Below are positions 13,039-25,721 of a stretch of 64,000 bases of DNA, piece by piece. Positions within the stretch are counted from its first letter, which is position 1. Each line of letters opens with the position of its first letter. Source of the stretch: Pogonophryne albipinna. Its lineage: Eukaryota > Chordata > Actinopteri > Perciformes > Artedidraconidae. The DNA lies in NCBI GenBank assembly GCA_028583405.1, contig JAPTMU010000279.1, positions 173,279-237,278 of the forward strand, in the 5' to 3' direction. The notes under the pieces were generated by a model, which had not been told where the DNA came from, made no database searches, and worked only from the letters and a program-made list of their open reading frames with translations. The translations under genes were made by a program, and so were the position numbers.

Positions 13039-14054
13039 TAGGGCTGTCAAACGATTAAAAAATGTAATCAGATTAATCACAGCTTAAAAATTAATTAATC
13101 ATGATTAATCACCATTCGAACTATGTCCAAAATATGCCATTTCTTTATGTATATTGTGGGAATGGAAAGATAAATGAAAGAAGGCTGATATATCCATTTA
13201 ACATACAGTATCTATGTTTATTATAACATTTTTCTGCGTGTCAAAATGAAAGACAACCCACACACCTATCAATCATCAAACCGTGGGGTCATAATTCATT
13301 ACGTGTTGATTTCTATCAACGGGGGGGGGGGGCGGCGGCGGCTAGTGGAGTACTTCGTGACCACAGAGTGTGAACGTTGTGATCAGCTGTTTTAGCGCAG
13401 TTCTCCAGTGAAGGGGGGGGGGAGTCTCCCTCCGCAGCCGGTTGGCGTAGTTTTGGCACAGTTCCGTTGTACAGACCGACGTTAACAGCAGCCCTGTCTG
13501 TGCACACGGAGACCGACTCTGTCGTCCGGTGATCTAACCGCCTTCTGGAAAAGCTTCACAAGTACGTCGGTACGCAAATGCGCTTTGTGACACAAGTTTC
13601 AGATTACGCACATAACCTGCGTACCAGTTATGTGCACCCCTGTACTACAGCAAAAGTATTCTCCGTCGGGACTTCCTGCAACAACACCGACATTATCAAA
13701 GATGTTCTATTGAGAAGACGATCACTACGTGACAAAAGTTTTCAAAACCGTTTCTGGTCTTCGGTATTTCCAGACAAGTGGCTTCTGAAATCAATCTGAC
13801 TAACTGCTGTCTGTGCAATTTACTCCGCGCGAGTTGGCGGACTTTATTTTGCTTACTTTAACATCATTTTTCATGGTGGGGCTAAGCCATTTCTTGGTAT
13901 GGGTGTAGCCTACCCCAGCCACACCCTGGCGCTGCCACTGGTGGCACGTATGGGACGGGCCATTCTGCACATGCGTTAAATGCGTTAAATATTTTAACGC
14001 AATTAATTCAAAAAATGAATTACCGCCGTTAACGCGATAATTTTGACAGCACTA
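13039..14054. mobile_element. hAT-type MITE with internal insertion
   Basis: The ends are 'tagggctgtcaaacgatta' and 'ttttgacagcacta'. The near-perfect 8-bp target duplication is gtaaaaac (13031-13038) / ataaaaac (14055-14062). Both arms carry 'attaatcac' and 'ttaacgc' words typical of this well-known element. About 13321-13975 (poly-G, 'cggcggcggc') looks like unrelated inserted sequence. Confidence 0.8.
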
Positions 14055-14062
14055 ATAAAAAC

Positions 14063-15534
14063 ACAATAGCTAACGTGTCCCTATCTCGAAAGTAAATCGA
14101 TGCTAAAACCATTGTCTCTAAAATGTCAACTTTTCAAGAGCTAAACCCACCTGTTAACAGCTCGGTGAAAACGCACTTGTGTTTTCCCAATTGTTTTTGT
14201 ATTTATTATTAAGAAGACAAAGAAAAAATGTCTTTCGGTTTATCTGGAAAATGCGAAATCACTTAAAGAAAATGTTAAAGTCTTTTGCCTTTCTGAGTTT
14301 CAATGTGTCAGAAATGAGTACTTCCTGTTCTATGCCGCGGTCACTGTTAATGTCCGATGAGACACTTGATCCACAGAAATGGACTTGGAGTTGAAAGACA
14401 AGCAGATTTTGCAGATATCTAAATCATTGCCAGACGTTAGCCTGATGATGATTTCACTTATTTTCACTATTTACCTGGATTTACCAAAGCCCACCCGAAT
14501 GCGATTGGTCGGATACAAAAGTGAAACCAAAACCCAATCTGTTTGGGATGCTTACAGAATCCTTTTACTACATGTATAAGGTCTAAAAGGATTGCATTTG
14601 TATTAGGCCTGTCATCAGTCCCGCCTCAAAACCCACCATAAGCCCCCCCCCCCTCTCTCAACCAACTTCCTCCTGACTGCTTTTCTGTTTTGTTTTGTTT
14701 CTTTTTGGTTCGTCTACCCTCCTTCCCAAATGTAAAGCGTCTTTGGGTTCAAGAAAAGCGCTATAGAAATAAAATGTATTATTATTGTTAACACGTTTAT
14801 GCCGACAATGAAGCTATGAACCTTTTCGAAAATCATGTTAAAATGAAGTAAAAACTCCACATGGATTTATTTAATGTCCCCAAAATACAAATAAATACTC
14901 GTATTTGAGTCTTGCGAGTCATCATGATTAATCAGAGCATACTATTGTGATAAACTCCATCAAATGTACATCGATTGACAGACACTATACTCACTTGTAA
15001 ATATTGTGCTTCTCCATTCTTCGTGGCCCTTTTACACACTTACTGTACATGCACACTCTGCTGGTCCGGTCTGTCATTGGTCGAAACTCTCCAGCAGAAA
15101 GCGTCTGTTATTTCTCACTGTGTTCGCCCAGACCCCCTGCTGTTCCTTCCCCCCTTTAGACATTAAAGAGGGTCATGCCTCTGACCTCTCAGCAGCAGAA
15201 ATAGACACACAGTCTGACACACTGACCGACAGCTCAAAATGACCCCCCCCCCCCCCCCTTCTACAGCACTCTAAACTGTGAAGTGACTCACTAGACGTGG
15301 CATTTGAAAGAGTGCCTGTAAATATCTGAGCTGTTGCTGCAGCGTTTCATCACTCAGTCCCTCCTCCTTCCCTTTGTGTTCAATTACTCCACATGTGCCG
15401 TGTGTGTGTTTCAATTAGATCCAATCAGGCTCTCCAGGTTTTGTTGGTAGGCTTTCATTACCTTACTGTAATAACTTCTCTCCGGTGAGAAGCTGTAACG
15501 TGAAGTCTCCTGAAAATCATGTTGTTAAATGATA
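14063..15534. other. nav3: intron with one LINE 3' tail
   Basis: 14730-14790 ('aatgtaaagcgtctttgggt', 'aaaagcgctatagaaataaa', then ATT repeats) is the 3' tail of an L2-like LINE in + orientation. Poly-C runs lie at about 14645 and 15241-15258. No exon was recognised. Confidence 0.55.
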
Positions 15535-16500
15535 ATAATAATAACTTGAATTGATATAGCGCCTTTCATAACCTCAAGGTCCGGGCAGAAATGGAAGTGC
15601 AACATTGCAGTGGGGGGGGGGGAGAGTCAGTTATTGTTGGAAGGCGATGTTGAACAGATGAGTTTTCAGGGTTGATTTGAAGATGTTGAGAGAAGGGGCG
15701 TTGTGGATTTCAGCAGGGAGGGAGTTCCAGAGGATGGGGGGGGGGGGGGCAGCGACACTGAAGGCACGGTCCCCGAAGGTGCGGAGGCGTGAAGGTGGAA
15801 TGGAGAGCAGGCCGGAGTCTGAAGATGGAAGGGTGCGGGACGGGGGGTGGAGGAGATCTGTGAGGGACTGAGGGGAGAGGGCATGGAGGGGCTTGTAGGT
15901 GAGGAGGAGGAGTTTGTAGCTGATGCAGGACTTGACCGGGAGCCAGTGGAGGTTGGAGAGAGTGGGGGTGATGTGCTGCCAGGGCTCGGTGCGTGTGAGG
16001 ACCCTGGCAGCTGAGTTCTGTGTGTACTGGAGTCTGTCCAGGGTTTTGCTGTGAACCCCGGACAGGAGTCTGTTACAATAGTCCAGGCGTGAGGTAATAA
16101 AACAGCAACAGAATCGGAGAGTGAAGGCCAGAGTCTTGATATGTTTCCGAGCTGGAAGAAGGCTTGATGTGGTTTTGAAATGAGAGGGTTGAATCCAAGA
16201 CAACGCCAAGGTTGCGGACCTGAGGGGATGGGGAGATGATGGAACCGTCGATGTTGAGGAGCAGATCTCCAAGCTTCCCGAGCCGTGACTTGGGGCCCAC
16301 AGCCATGAGCTCAGGTTTATCACTGTTTACTTTGAGTGGGTCGGTGGTCGTCCAGGTTTTAATGTCGTGTAGGCAGTTGATTAGTGACTGAGGGGGAGAT
16401 GGGCAGAGGGTTTTGTGCTGATGTACAGTTGGCTGTCGTTGGCGTAGGAGTGGAAACAGAGACCATGGCTGCGGATGATATCACCAATCAGAAGGATGTA
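15535..16500 (-). pseudogene. decayed L2-like LINE: 3' half of reverse transcriptase ORF
   Basis: The minus strand encodes, in order, HSYANDSQLYISTKP (RT active-site box YADD changed to YAND, 16435-16446), VRNLGVVLDSTLSF, FITSRLDYCNRLLSG, QNSAARVLTRT, LHWLPVKSCISYKLLLL, FGDRAFSVAAP and LWNSLPAEI. These are C-terminal landmarks of the reverse transcriptase of L2-like non-LTR elements. The frame shifts near 16130-16180 and homopolymer runs (about 15738-15750) add damage. The left end, 'gatatagcgcctttcata' with AAT repeats, is the 3' tail. It is 5'-truncated and cannot be active. Confidence 0.85.
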
Positions 16501-17735
16501 TATTGTAAATAGAATAAATGAATTTGGACGTAACTTTAGATATTTGTATATTTCAATAATAAGAAAGAGACTTGACGTAGACGTGTTGGCAACACTGCTG
16601 AGAAGAGACAGAGGCCTCCTGCTTTTATTATATTTTTGTAAAAGCTATAGGCCAGGGTCACATACAGAAAAACATACGAAGGTCTGGGCCCCTCACGAGA
16701 GGTATATTGCCTCATAAGTTAAATTATAAGTTAGCAAAATCAATCCCAAATGTGGGTCAATTATGCTTGATACTTGAAAATGCAAAAACAATTCTACGAA
16801 AGCCCCAGATTGAGTATAATAAGGGGAAATATGAAGGGTCTATTTCAAGCTTGGTATGGAAATAAGTTATCGTGCTTTTCTATAAACTAAGATTGACTGA
16901 ATGTATTTGAAGTGGGCTTATTAACACGTGAATACTACTGTGTAATATATTTGTACATATGTATTGAAGAAGTCAAATATACAGTAAGACAAGCATACGT
17001 TTCAGGTGTGGGCCATACTCCAATTTACTTTTAGAATTAGCTGACCATAAAAATGGACAACAGGCAGTAGTTTGGACACCCTTGCCTATAGGCTAATAGG
17101 AGCTTTAGCAATGTTCTATAACTGTACAAAGAAAGTCATACTGATGCTCTCATACCAAAGTTACACATACCACACATGTCATTTGTAATAACTTTTCAAA
17201 AGAATGGTTTGGAGGGCAACAGAAGGTTATGGATCGAGTGATGTTAGAAGAAGTTGTGGTACAGTTATGGTATTTTTAATGCAAGCCTACATTGTTCTAA
17301 AGTTACAAATGTGTCTGACCGTGACCTCGAGGGCGTCTTCTCTTCTGGGATGAAGTATTATTATTCCTAATTACTTTAACCGTCTGCCATCAGTTTCAAA
17401 CCACAGCAAAGTCTCTTTTGAGCTGTTCAGACTCTCTCAGACCCAGTAGGCTCTGGGTGTTTAGAAAATGGAAAACACCCCCAAGAGATGAATCTTCTCC
17501 CCACTTTCACAGTCTCAGAAACAGCGCAGTGTACTCATGGATGTCTGGGGGAGACTGTTTGTGCCTCACCAAAATGAATAATGGAGTAAAAAGCCCTGAA
17601 TCAGCCGCTGTGTAGCAGCTCCCCCCCCCCCCCCCCCCACCACCCCGAGAGTTTGATCTGAAAAGTCAATTTCACAAATGGGTGCGTTAGCCACAGTGAT
17701 CAATTCCTCCGCCTCAGACTGCTGAATCACATCTG

Positions 17736-17740
<5 letters not shown>
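16501..17740. other. nav3: intron, no recognisable feature
   Basis: AT-rich sequence with a poly-C run at about 17620-17638. Nothing else supportable. Confidence 0.4.

Positions 17741-17828
<88 letters not shown>
17741..17828. repeat. (AG)n microsatellite
   Basis: About 44 uninterrupted AG units. Confidence 0.98.
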
Positions 17829-17832
<4 letters not shown>

Positions 17833-17979
17833 TTTATCTGCTGTTTCTTTGACTGTAAAGAAAGAAATATGAGATCTGTATGTTTGAGGAACAATTAGGG
17901 AAATATCATATTAATATGATTAATTATTCATATTCATATTTATTTCAACATGTGTATTTTCTACTTTTTTAATGCTATT

Positions 17980-18112
17980 TTCAGTCTATTTGAGATGTTT
18001 ACATTTTGAATTGTTATTTTTAGTCTTTTAATTTCTCTAATGTACAATGCCTTGTCTTTTTATGCTGCTGTTGGGATCAATAAAGTACTTCTTATCTTAT
18101 CTTATCTTAATA
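17980..18112 (+). repeat. LINE 3' tail ending in CTTAT repeats
   Basis: 'tgctgttgggatcaataaag' followed by 'tacttcttatcttatctta' is the typical 3' end of a fish non-LTR retrotransposon. Related tails are at 32695, 45680 and 47740. Confidence 0.6.
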
Positions 18113-18127
18113 GGACACATAGGACAC

Positions 18128-19561
18128 TTAAAGGGGCCCTATTGTGCTTTTGGGGGTTTTCTCTTCCCTGTTCTATAGGTTTTAGTGCATGTAAATGGTC
18201 TGCAAAGGCTAAAATCCCAAAGTTCCCTCCTTTGTTTGATTCCAGAACACAGTGACATCACTATGTAACTCTCGCTCTTCTATTGGCTAGCGCTCCAACA
18301 CATTGTACGTAACAGGGTTAGGGGCGGGACATCTCTAAGCTCGTTGACCAATCACAACAGAGCCGGCCAGCTAACCAATCAGAGCCGACTGGGCTCTGGT
18401 TTCAGACAGAGGGTGAAAAGAGGTGCTGCAGCACAGACAGTATGAGAACAATAAAGAGCTTTAAACATTAAAGCATGGAGACAGTAGAGACACTACATAC
18501 TGATATACACCTGAACATCAGCAGGAGAGGACTCTTTAAAGTAGAGACACTACATACTGATATACACCTGAACATCAGCAGGAGAGGACTCTTTAAAGCA
18601 GAGACACTACATACTGATATACACCTGAACATCAGCAGGAGAGGACTCTTTAAAGTAGAGACACTACATACTGATATACACCTGAACATCAGCAGGAGAG
18701 GACTCTTTAAAGTAGAGACATTACATACTGATATACACCTGAACATCAGCAGGAGAGGACTCTTTAAAGTAGAGGCACTACATACTGATATACACCTGAA
18801 CATCAGCAGGAGAGGACTCTTTAACGTAGAGACACTACATACTGATATACACCTGAACATCAGTAGGAGAGGACTCTTTAAAGTAGAGACACTACATACT
18901 GATATACACCTGAACATCAGCAGGAGAGGACTCTTTAAAGTAGAGACACTACATACTGATATACACCTGAACATCAGCAGGAGAGGACTCTTTAAAGTAG
19001 AGACACTACATACTGATATACACTTTAACATCAGGAGGAGAGGACTCTTTAAAGTAGAGACACTACATACTGATATACACTTGAACATCAGCAGGAGAGG
19101 ACTCTTTAAAGTAGAGACACTACATACTGATATACACTTGAACATCAGGAGGAGAGGACTCTTTAAAGTAGAGACACTACATACTGATATACACCTGAAC
19201 ATCAGCTGGAGAGGACTCTTTAAAGTAGAGACACTACATACTGATATACACCTGAACATCAGCAGGAGAGGACTCTTTAAAGTAGAGACACTACATACTG
19301 ATATACACTTGAACATCAGCAGGAGAGGACTCTTTAAAGTAGAGACACTACATACTGATATACACCTGAACATCAGCTGGAGAGGACTCTTTAAAGTAGA
19401 GACACTACATACTGATATACACCTGAACATCAGCAGGAGAGGACTCTTTAAAGTAGAGACACTACATACTGATATACACCTGAACATCAGCAGGAGAGGA
19501 CTCTTTAAAGTAGAGACACTACATACTGATATACACCTGAACATCAGCAGGAGAGGACTCT
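18128..19561 (+). mobile_element. satellite-bearing TTAA MITE (family T4), copy 1
   Basis: The left end is 'ttaaaggggccctattgtgc'. Inside are 'ttttagtgcatgtaaatgg', 'ttctattggctagcgctcca', 'caatcacaacagagccgg' and 'aacattaaagcatggaga', then the 57-bp array. The right terminus is missing: sequence after 19561 is unrelated. Confidence 0.75.
18484..19561 (+). repeat. 57-bp minisatellite array 1, about 19 copies
   Basis: The unit combines 'gtagagacactacatactga', 'tatacacctgaacatcagca' and 'ggagaggactctttaaa'. Variants include 'ctttaacatcagg' and 'cagctgg'. 57 = 3 x 19, so frames stay open on both strands; these are not genes. Confidence 0.97.
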
Positions 19562-19894
19562 CGTTCAACAGCGTTCCAGTTCTCATGCTGACCTTCACTC
19601 CTTTCTGAACCAGCTGTGTGTTTATTAGACATTTTAGATTTTACAACTGCTTCCTGAGAGCTGTGACTAAATTACAAATGTTCCCCCGTGCTGTATACAG
19701 TTAATAACTCTGAGTATTATATACAGAACATGAATATCTCCTGCTGTTAGAGACAGTGTATAACAACTCTTAAAAAACAGCTGCTCTGTCCCCAAGAGTC
19801 CTCTTTGAAAAACACATGTTTACTTTACAGTGTTGGAAAGATACAATGAATGGTCTGGAAATTATTTTATTTTTTTAGCGCCACATGACATTTG
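19562..19894. other. nav3: intron, no recognisable feature
   Basis: Nothing supportable. Confidence 0.4.
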
Positions 19895-19902
19895 TTCTAG
19901 AC

Positions 19903-20260
19903 CAGTGTTTCTCAAACTTTTTCATACCAAGGACCACTTAACCAATAAAAAAGCACTCGCGGACCACCTAACTTCACAAATATCCAAAATCACATCGTTT
20001 TTCTAGAACAGATTACAAATCGCCTGAATATGGTACAAACAAGTGGCAACATGTGTGATGAAGGTGTTGCGCGGGGCTATATCATGCAATTGAAATTGAA
20101 ACTTAAGCTCGCTCCATTGCGGAGATATTCCCGCGAGAGTGCGGAAAACTCTAATTAATTAATTAATTTCAAATGTGAAATGTTACCAATATACTCATGG
20201 ACCACTAGGGGGCGCTCACGGACCACCAGTGGTCCGCGGACCACACTTTGAGAAGCACTG
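19903..20260. mobile_element. hAT-type MITE ('cagtgtttctcaaac')
   Basis: The ends are 'cagtgtttctcaaacttt' and 'ctttgagaagcactg', with exact 8-bp duplications ttctagac (19895-19902 and 20261-20268). Internal words 'aaggaccactt' and 'gtggtccgcggaccac' are typical of this widespread non-autonomous element. Confidence 0.9.
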
Positions 20261-20268
20261 TTCTAGAC

Positions 20269-21157
20269 AATTACGTTTATTTAGCTAATGACTTTATCCA
20301 ATTAAGCGACTTAAAAAAGTGCAATACAGTAAACCACAAAGATACAAACTCAGAACAACAACACAAATCCAGATATATTCTAATTCAAATAAGATCAAGC
20401 CAGTGTTAGTGCTGGTGCATTAGTTTCATGTAGCCAAGTGTTGATGGTCATTTTCACGGCCAAAGTGCAGTGGAAACAGGTGGATGTTCTGTGTGGAAGA
20501 AGATGTGTAGACTTGTTGCTGTCCTGATATCAATGGACAGTTCCTTCCACAATGTTGCAGCCAGGATAGCAAATAAGCATGTTTTTATTGAGGGGTTTCT
20601 GGGTCGTCCTGGATGTAGGATCTGTTAGAGACAATATTTCATATAAGAAAGGCCACCTAATCGTGACGTCTGTAGTCAACTAGAGTAGAAAAGACTACAA
20701 TTCCCAGGGCACCTCCTCTAAAGTGACAGAGACGGGTAGCAACCTGTATCGAGGCAGTTTTTAACCGTTCAATTAACCTTTAAGTTCCCAAGTTATATAA
20801 GCCTTAACAAAGAAAGAAAGCCAGAAAGAATACCTAAGTTGTTTGTTATTTAATTTGAGTTCTGCCTCTTTGTTTTGACTATGGTGAAGGCCTCTTTTCT
20901 TTGTTGCATGTGTAGAAGTCTGTTGTTTTATTTGGAGCAAACCCATAGCATAATATCATCCAAACCATCGGAGGCCGAGCGACTCATCAACACAAATATA
21001 AAGGAAAGAAAACAAGCAAAAAATGTCAGTTTAAGGCGTCTAGTGGCTTGATGGAGAAATGAGGATGGAAGCCACGGGGACAGGAACTCTTCACAGCACT
21101 GTAACACCACAGTATCCTCTATATTCTCAGAGTGTCCTTCTGTTTTGTCCCCTCCAG
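20269..21157. other. nav3: intron before CH-end exon; old repeat tail at its start
   Basis: 20277-20330 ('atgactttatccaattaagc', 'gacttaaaa') is a decayed 'tttatccaaagcgactta' repeat. Nothing else was recognised before the acceptor at 21157. Confidence 0.45.
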
Positions 21158-21326
21158 AGATCCGTAATGGCAACCTGAAGAGCATCCTGGGCCTCTTCTT
21201 CATCCTGTCGCGCTACAAGCAGCAGCAGCAGCAGCAGCAGCAGTACTTCCAGTCTCTGGTGGAGCTCAGCCAGCAGAGCAGCAGCTCCTCAGCCTCCAGC
21301 AGCCGGACCGCAGACATGCAGTCCAG
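21158..21326 (+). CDS. nav3: nav3 exon: end of CH domain plus poly-Gln/Ser linker
   Basis: Acceptor 'gtcccctccag' and donor CAG|gtacct bound 169 nt (start phase 1, end phase 2). The frame reads EIRNGNLKSILGLFFILSRYK, the last helix of the CH domain, then eight Gln encoded by pure CAG (21220-21243), then YFQSLVELSQQ and a Ser-rich stretch ending TADMQS. Human NAV3 has the same layout (SRYKQQQHHQQQYYQSLVEL, from memory), which is the main reason to prefer nav3. The Gln tract is an uninterrupted CAG repeat, so its length may vary between alleles. The exon follows an 8.8-kb intron and precedes a 13.4-kb intron. Confidence 0.95.
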
Positions 21327-21429
21327 GTACCTCACACAGCTGATACTTAGGCCCTATTCCAAACCACACCCTACCCTCTTCCCTCCGTCTGTAGTGACAC
21401 TCGCAGCTGAACGAGTGTTAGAAAAATAT

Positions 21430-22310
21430 CACTGGTCACTGGCTTGAGCTTCAACCTCAGGATCCATGTGTTTGTGATGCTCTCCAGAATGGAAGGAGTC
21501 ATCACATACAGAGCATCAACTAGTTCCTGAACACAGTCACAAGATGGAGGAGTACTGGGTCTTATAGGTTATCATACGTCCTGTTATTTACAAAATACTG
21601 ACTTTTTTTCAACATCTAAACATTTCAGACTTTTTCTCAAAATATTGAATTTTTCTCAAAATGTTAACTTTTTCTCAAAATGTTAACTTTTTCTCAAAAT
21701 CTGACTTTTTCTCAAAATGTTAACTTTTTCTCAAAATCTAAAAATTCTGACTTTTTCTCAAAATTCTGACTTTTTCTCCAAATATAGACTTTTTCTCAAA
21801 ATCAAAAAAAATGACTTTTTCTCAAAATCTCAAAATTATATATTTTTCTCAAAATCACAAAAATCTAACTTTTTCTCAAAATCTGTCTTTTTCTCAAAAT
21901 GTTAACTTTTTCTCAAAATGTTAACTTTTTCTCAAAATGTTAACTTTTTCTCAAAATTCTGACTTTTTCTCAAAAAATAGACTTTCTCAAAATCAAAAAA
22001 AATGACTTAAAAAAATCTCAAAATTATATATTTTTCTCAAAATCACAAAAATCTAACTTTTTCTCAAAATCTGACTTTTTCGCAAAATGTTAACTTTTGA
22101 GAAATAACCTAACTTTTTCTCAAAATATAGACTTTTTCTCAAAGTCTAAAAATTCTGACTTTTTCTCAAAATCTAAAAAAATGACTTTTTCCAAAAAAAT
22201 GACTTTTTCTCAAAATCTCAAAATTATATATTTTTCTCAAAATTATATATTTTTCTCAAAATCTCAAAAATCTTCCTCTTTCTCAAAATCCTGACTTTTT
22301 CTAAATAGTT
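21430..22310. repeat. partial relative of the 1384-bp unit plus 'tttttctcaaaat' array
   Basis: 21441-21560 ('gcttgagcttcaacctcagg', 'atggaaggagtcatcacata') matches the start of the 1384-bp units. 21601-22307 is a degenerate array of words such as 'actttttctcaaaatctga' and 'ttaactttttctcaaaatg'. Confidence 0.85.
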
Positions 22311-22666
22311 AAAAATGTTAATAATCACTCGTCTCCGGCTTGATCTTCAGCCTCAGGATCCATGTATCTGTGATCCTCAGGATCCATGTATCTGTGATCC
22401 TCTCCAGAATGGAAGGAGTCATCACATACAGAGACTAGTTCCTGAGCAGTGTCCTTCACATGCTGATATCCAAGAGAGGGAGTTACACAGTCACAAGATG
22501 GAGGAATAGAAAGCAGTATTCAATGTTTACTTCAGATTAGCTCCACGTCAGAAATGAGCATGCTTGATGTCTCTCTCCATAGAGGCTGAATCATCATGTT
22601 AATCACATAGCTATCATCTGCCTCAAACAGTCCTGATGCTCTTCTGGGTAATCACACATCCTGTAC

Positions 22667-23095
22667 TTGAGTAAAAGTACTCAGATCTTCTTGAGTAAAA
22701 GTACTCAGATCTTCTTGAGTAAAAGTAGAAGTACTCAGATCTTCTTGAGTAAAAGGAGAAGTACTCAGATCTTCTTGAGTAAAAGTAGAAGTACTCAGAT
22801 CTTCTTGAGTAAAAGTAGAAGTACTCAGATCTTCTTGAGTAAAAGGAGAAGTACTCAGATCTTCTTGAGTAAAAGTAGAAGTACTCAGATCTTCTTGAGT
22901 AAAAGTAGAAGTACTCAGATCTTCTTGAGTAAAAGTAGAAGTACTCAGATCGTCTTGAGTAAAAGTAGAAGTACTCAGATCTTCTTGAGTAAAAGTAGAA
23001 GTACTCAGATCTTCTTGAGTAAAAGTAGAAGTACTCAGATCTTCTTGAGTAAAAGTAGAAGTACTCAGATCTTCTTGAGTAAAAGGAGAAGTACG
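22667..23095. repeat. 30-bp minisatellite, about 14 copies
   Basis: The unit combines 'gtactcagatcttcttgagt' and 'aaaagtagaa'; some units read 'aaaaggagaa'. It is a shorter-period relative of the 33-bp array at 9440, and lies in the insert specific to segment copy 1. Confidence 0.97.
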
Positions 23096-23267
23096 AGAGT
23101 GTACAGGGCCGCACCTGGCCAACTTGGGGCCCCAAGCGACATTGTGAGATGAGCCCCCCCCCCCCCCAACCCACAGGAGTGAAAACAATTTTTTTGGAAA
23201 CAAAGTAGGCTACTTTGCAAATATAATTCCTGTTTATTATTATTATCAACACAGTTACTTTTGTATG
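23096..23267. repeat. fragment of hAT-like repeat, with poly-C
   Basis: 'cagggccgcacctggccaac' and 'ggggccccaagcgacattgt' followed by poly-C (about 23155-23167) resemble a common fish element end. The right end is unclear. Confidence 0.35.
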
Positions 23268-24337
23268 TACACAGCTACAGTTGGGATACCTTTGTTATCA
23301 TGTGACTCTCATGTTGGAAGAGGACACAGTAACTCAGAAGGAGGCTGTAAAAACAGCAGACAGATTTGGAACAATCTCCCCTCTCTCCGACAGAAACAGG
23401 AAATGCCGTAACTTTTCGTAACAACGGCTAAGAAATCAGCATCCCTTGGATTACAAATAACAAAAATGAAACTACAACAATCTTTAATTGTGTTGCCTCT
23501 CTTAGTTTTAAACCTGATGTGTTTGTAACAGTCTGTAAATATACACAACTTTATAATAAAATGCACACATTTATCTTTTTCTAGTCTAAACACAGGTCTG
23601 ATCCTAAGTTTAAAAAACACGAGGTTACCATGAAGTTGTTAACATCTGTATGACGATATTACATGTCTATCTTGTTGTGCAGTTTATCAGTTAATGTTTC
23701 CTTGGTGTTGGTTCGGCTCTCAGGTGTTTCCCAGAGGTCGCTAATGTCACTGGTTTGAATCATTGGACGCATTAATAATATCTAGAGTCTCTGCTGGAAT
23801 ACAGATCTGGTTTTTTGCTTCTTAATTGGGTCCAGTTCGAGCTCATTTGAACAGTGACTGTCTGTCAGAGCAGAATGATGAGCAGCCTTCATCTGAAATG
23901 TTTCTCATTAAGGCTTCTGCTGAGTCAGCGGAGGAGGAGGAGGATTGGACGAGGCGGAGACAAGCTGGAGGACACATGTCAGATCTACAATACCTTAGCC
24001 GCAGAGTGCATGTGCTTTCATACTTTTAGTGAAGAGATAAATTAGACTCTCATGTCGCTATGTTATTCTACAGGACAAAAGTGTGTGTGTGTACGCACGT
24101 GTATTACAAGCCATACATGTATACATAATATACACACACATAAAAATACTTTTTCTCAAAATTCTGACTTTTTCTCAAAATATAGACTTTTTCTCAAAAT
24201 CTAAAAAAATGACTTTTTCCAAAAAAAATGACTTTTTCTCAAAATCTCAAAATTATATATTTTTCTCAAAATTATATATTTTTCTCAAAATCTCAAAAAT
24301 CTTCCTTTTTCTCAAAATCCTGACTTTCTGAATACTT

Positions 24338-25721
24338 AAAAATGTTAATAATCATTCGTCTCCGGCTTGAGCTTCAACCTCAGGATCCATGTATCTGTGA
24401 TCCTCTCCAGAATGGAAGGAGTCATCACATACAGAGACTAGTTCCTGAGCAGTGTCCTTCACATGCTGATATCCAAGAGAGGGAGTTACACAGTCACAAG
24501 ATGGAGGAATAGAAAGCAGTATTCAATGTTTACTTCAGATTAGCTCCACGTCAGAAATGAGCATGCTTGATGTCTCTCTCCATAGAGGCTGAATCATCAT
24601 GTTAATCACATAGCTATCATCTGCCTCAAACAGTCCTGATGCTCTTCTAGGTAATCACACATCCTGTCATGTTCACAGCTACAGTTGGGATACCTTTGTT
24701 AGCATGCTACTCTCATGTTGGAAGAGGACGTTCAGTGTTTTCCAAACAATGAGAACAATCTCCCCTCTCTCCGACAGAAACAGGAAATGGCGTAACTTTT
24801 CGTAACAACGGCTAAGAAATCAGCATCCCTTGGATTACAAATAACAAAAATGAAACTACAACAATCTTTAATTGTGTTGCCTCTCTTAGTTTTAAACCTG
24901 ATGTGTTTGTAACAGTCTGTAAATATACACAACTTTATAATAAAATGCACACATTTATCTTTTTCTAGTCTAAACACAGGTCTGATCCTAAGTTTAAAAA
25001 ACACGAGGTTACCATGAAGTTGTTAACATCTGTATGACGATATTACATGTCTATCTTGTTGTGCAGTTTATCAGTTAATGTTTCCTTGGTGTTGGTTCGG
25101 CTCTCAGGTGTTTCCCAGAGGTCGCTAATGTCACTGGTTTGAATCATTGGACGCATTAATAATATCTAGAGTCTCTGCTGGAATACAGATCTGGTTTTTT
25201 GCTTCTTAATTGGGTCCAGTTCGAGCTCATTTGAACAGTGACTGTCTGTCAGAGCAGAATGATGAGCAGCCTTCATCTGAAATGTTTCTCATTAAGGCTT
25301 CTGCTGAGTCAGCGGAGGAGGAGGAGGATTGGACGAGGCGGAGACAAGCTGGAGGACACATGTCAGATCTACAATACCTTAGCCGCAGAGTGCATGTGCT
25401 TTCATACTTTTAGTGAAGAGATAAATTAGACTCTCATGTCGCTATGTTATTCTACAGGACAAAAGTGTGTGTGTGTACGCACGTGTATTACAAGCCATAC
25501 ATGTATACATAATATACACACACATAAAAATACTTTTTCTCAAAATTCTGACTTTTTCTCAAAATATAGACTTTTTCTCAAAATCTAAAAAAATGACTTT
25601 TTCCAAAAAAAATGACTTTTTCTCAAAATCTCAAAATTATATATTTTTCTCAAAATTATATATTTTTCTCAAAATCTCAAAAATCTTCCTTTTTCTCAAA
25701 ATCCTGACTTTCTGAATACTT
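24338..25721 (+). repeat. tandem segment copy 2 (1384 bp)
   Basis: Every landmark recurs exactly 1384 bp later in copy 3. It ends in a short 'tttttctcaaaat' array (25534-25715). Small open frames inside have no recognisable protein and are repeated with the unit. Confidence 0.95.

Larger units (their letters stand above)
22311..24337 (+). repeat. tandem segment copy 1 (with extra insert)
   Basis: It matches copies 2 and 3 in order ('atgttaataatca', 'ccggcttga', 'tagctatcatctgcctcaa', 'acagctacagttgggatacc', and the final 'tttttctcaaaat' words). It contains about 600 bp of extra sequence (about 22667-23268) absent from copies 2 and 3. Confidence 0.9.

Noticed and set aside
18484..19561. CRISPR-like regular repeat
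   Set aside because: There are no unique spacers: the whole period is repeat, and the genome is a vertebrate.
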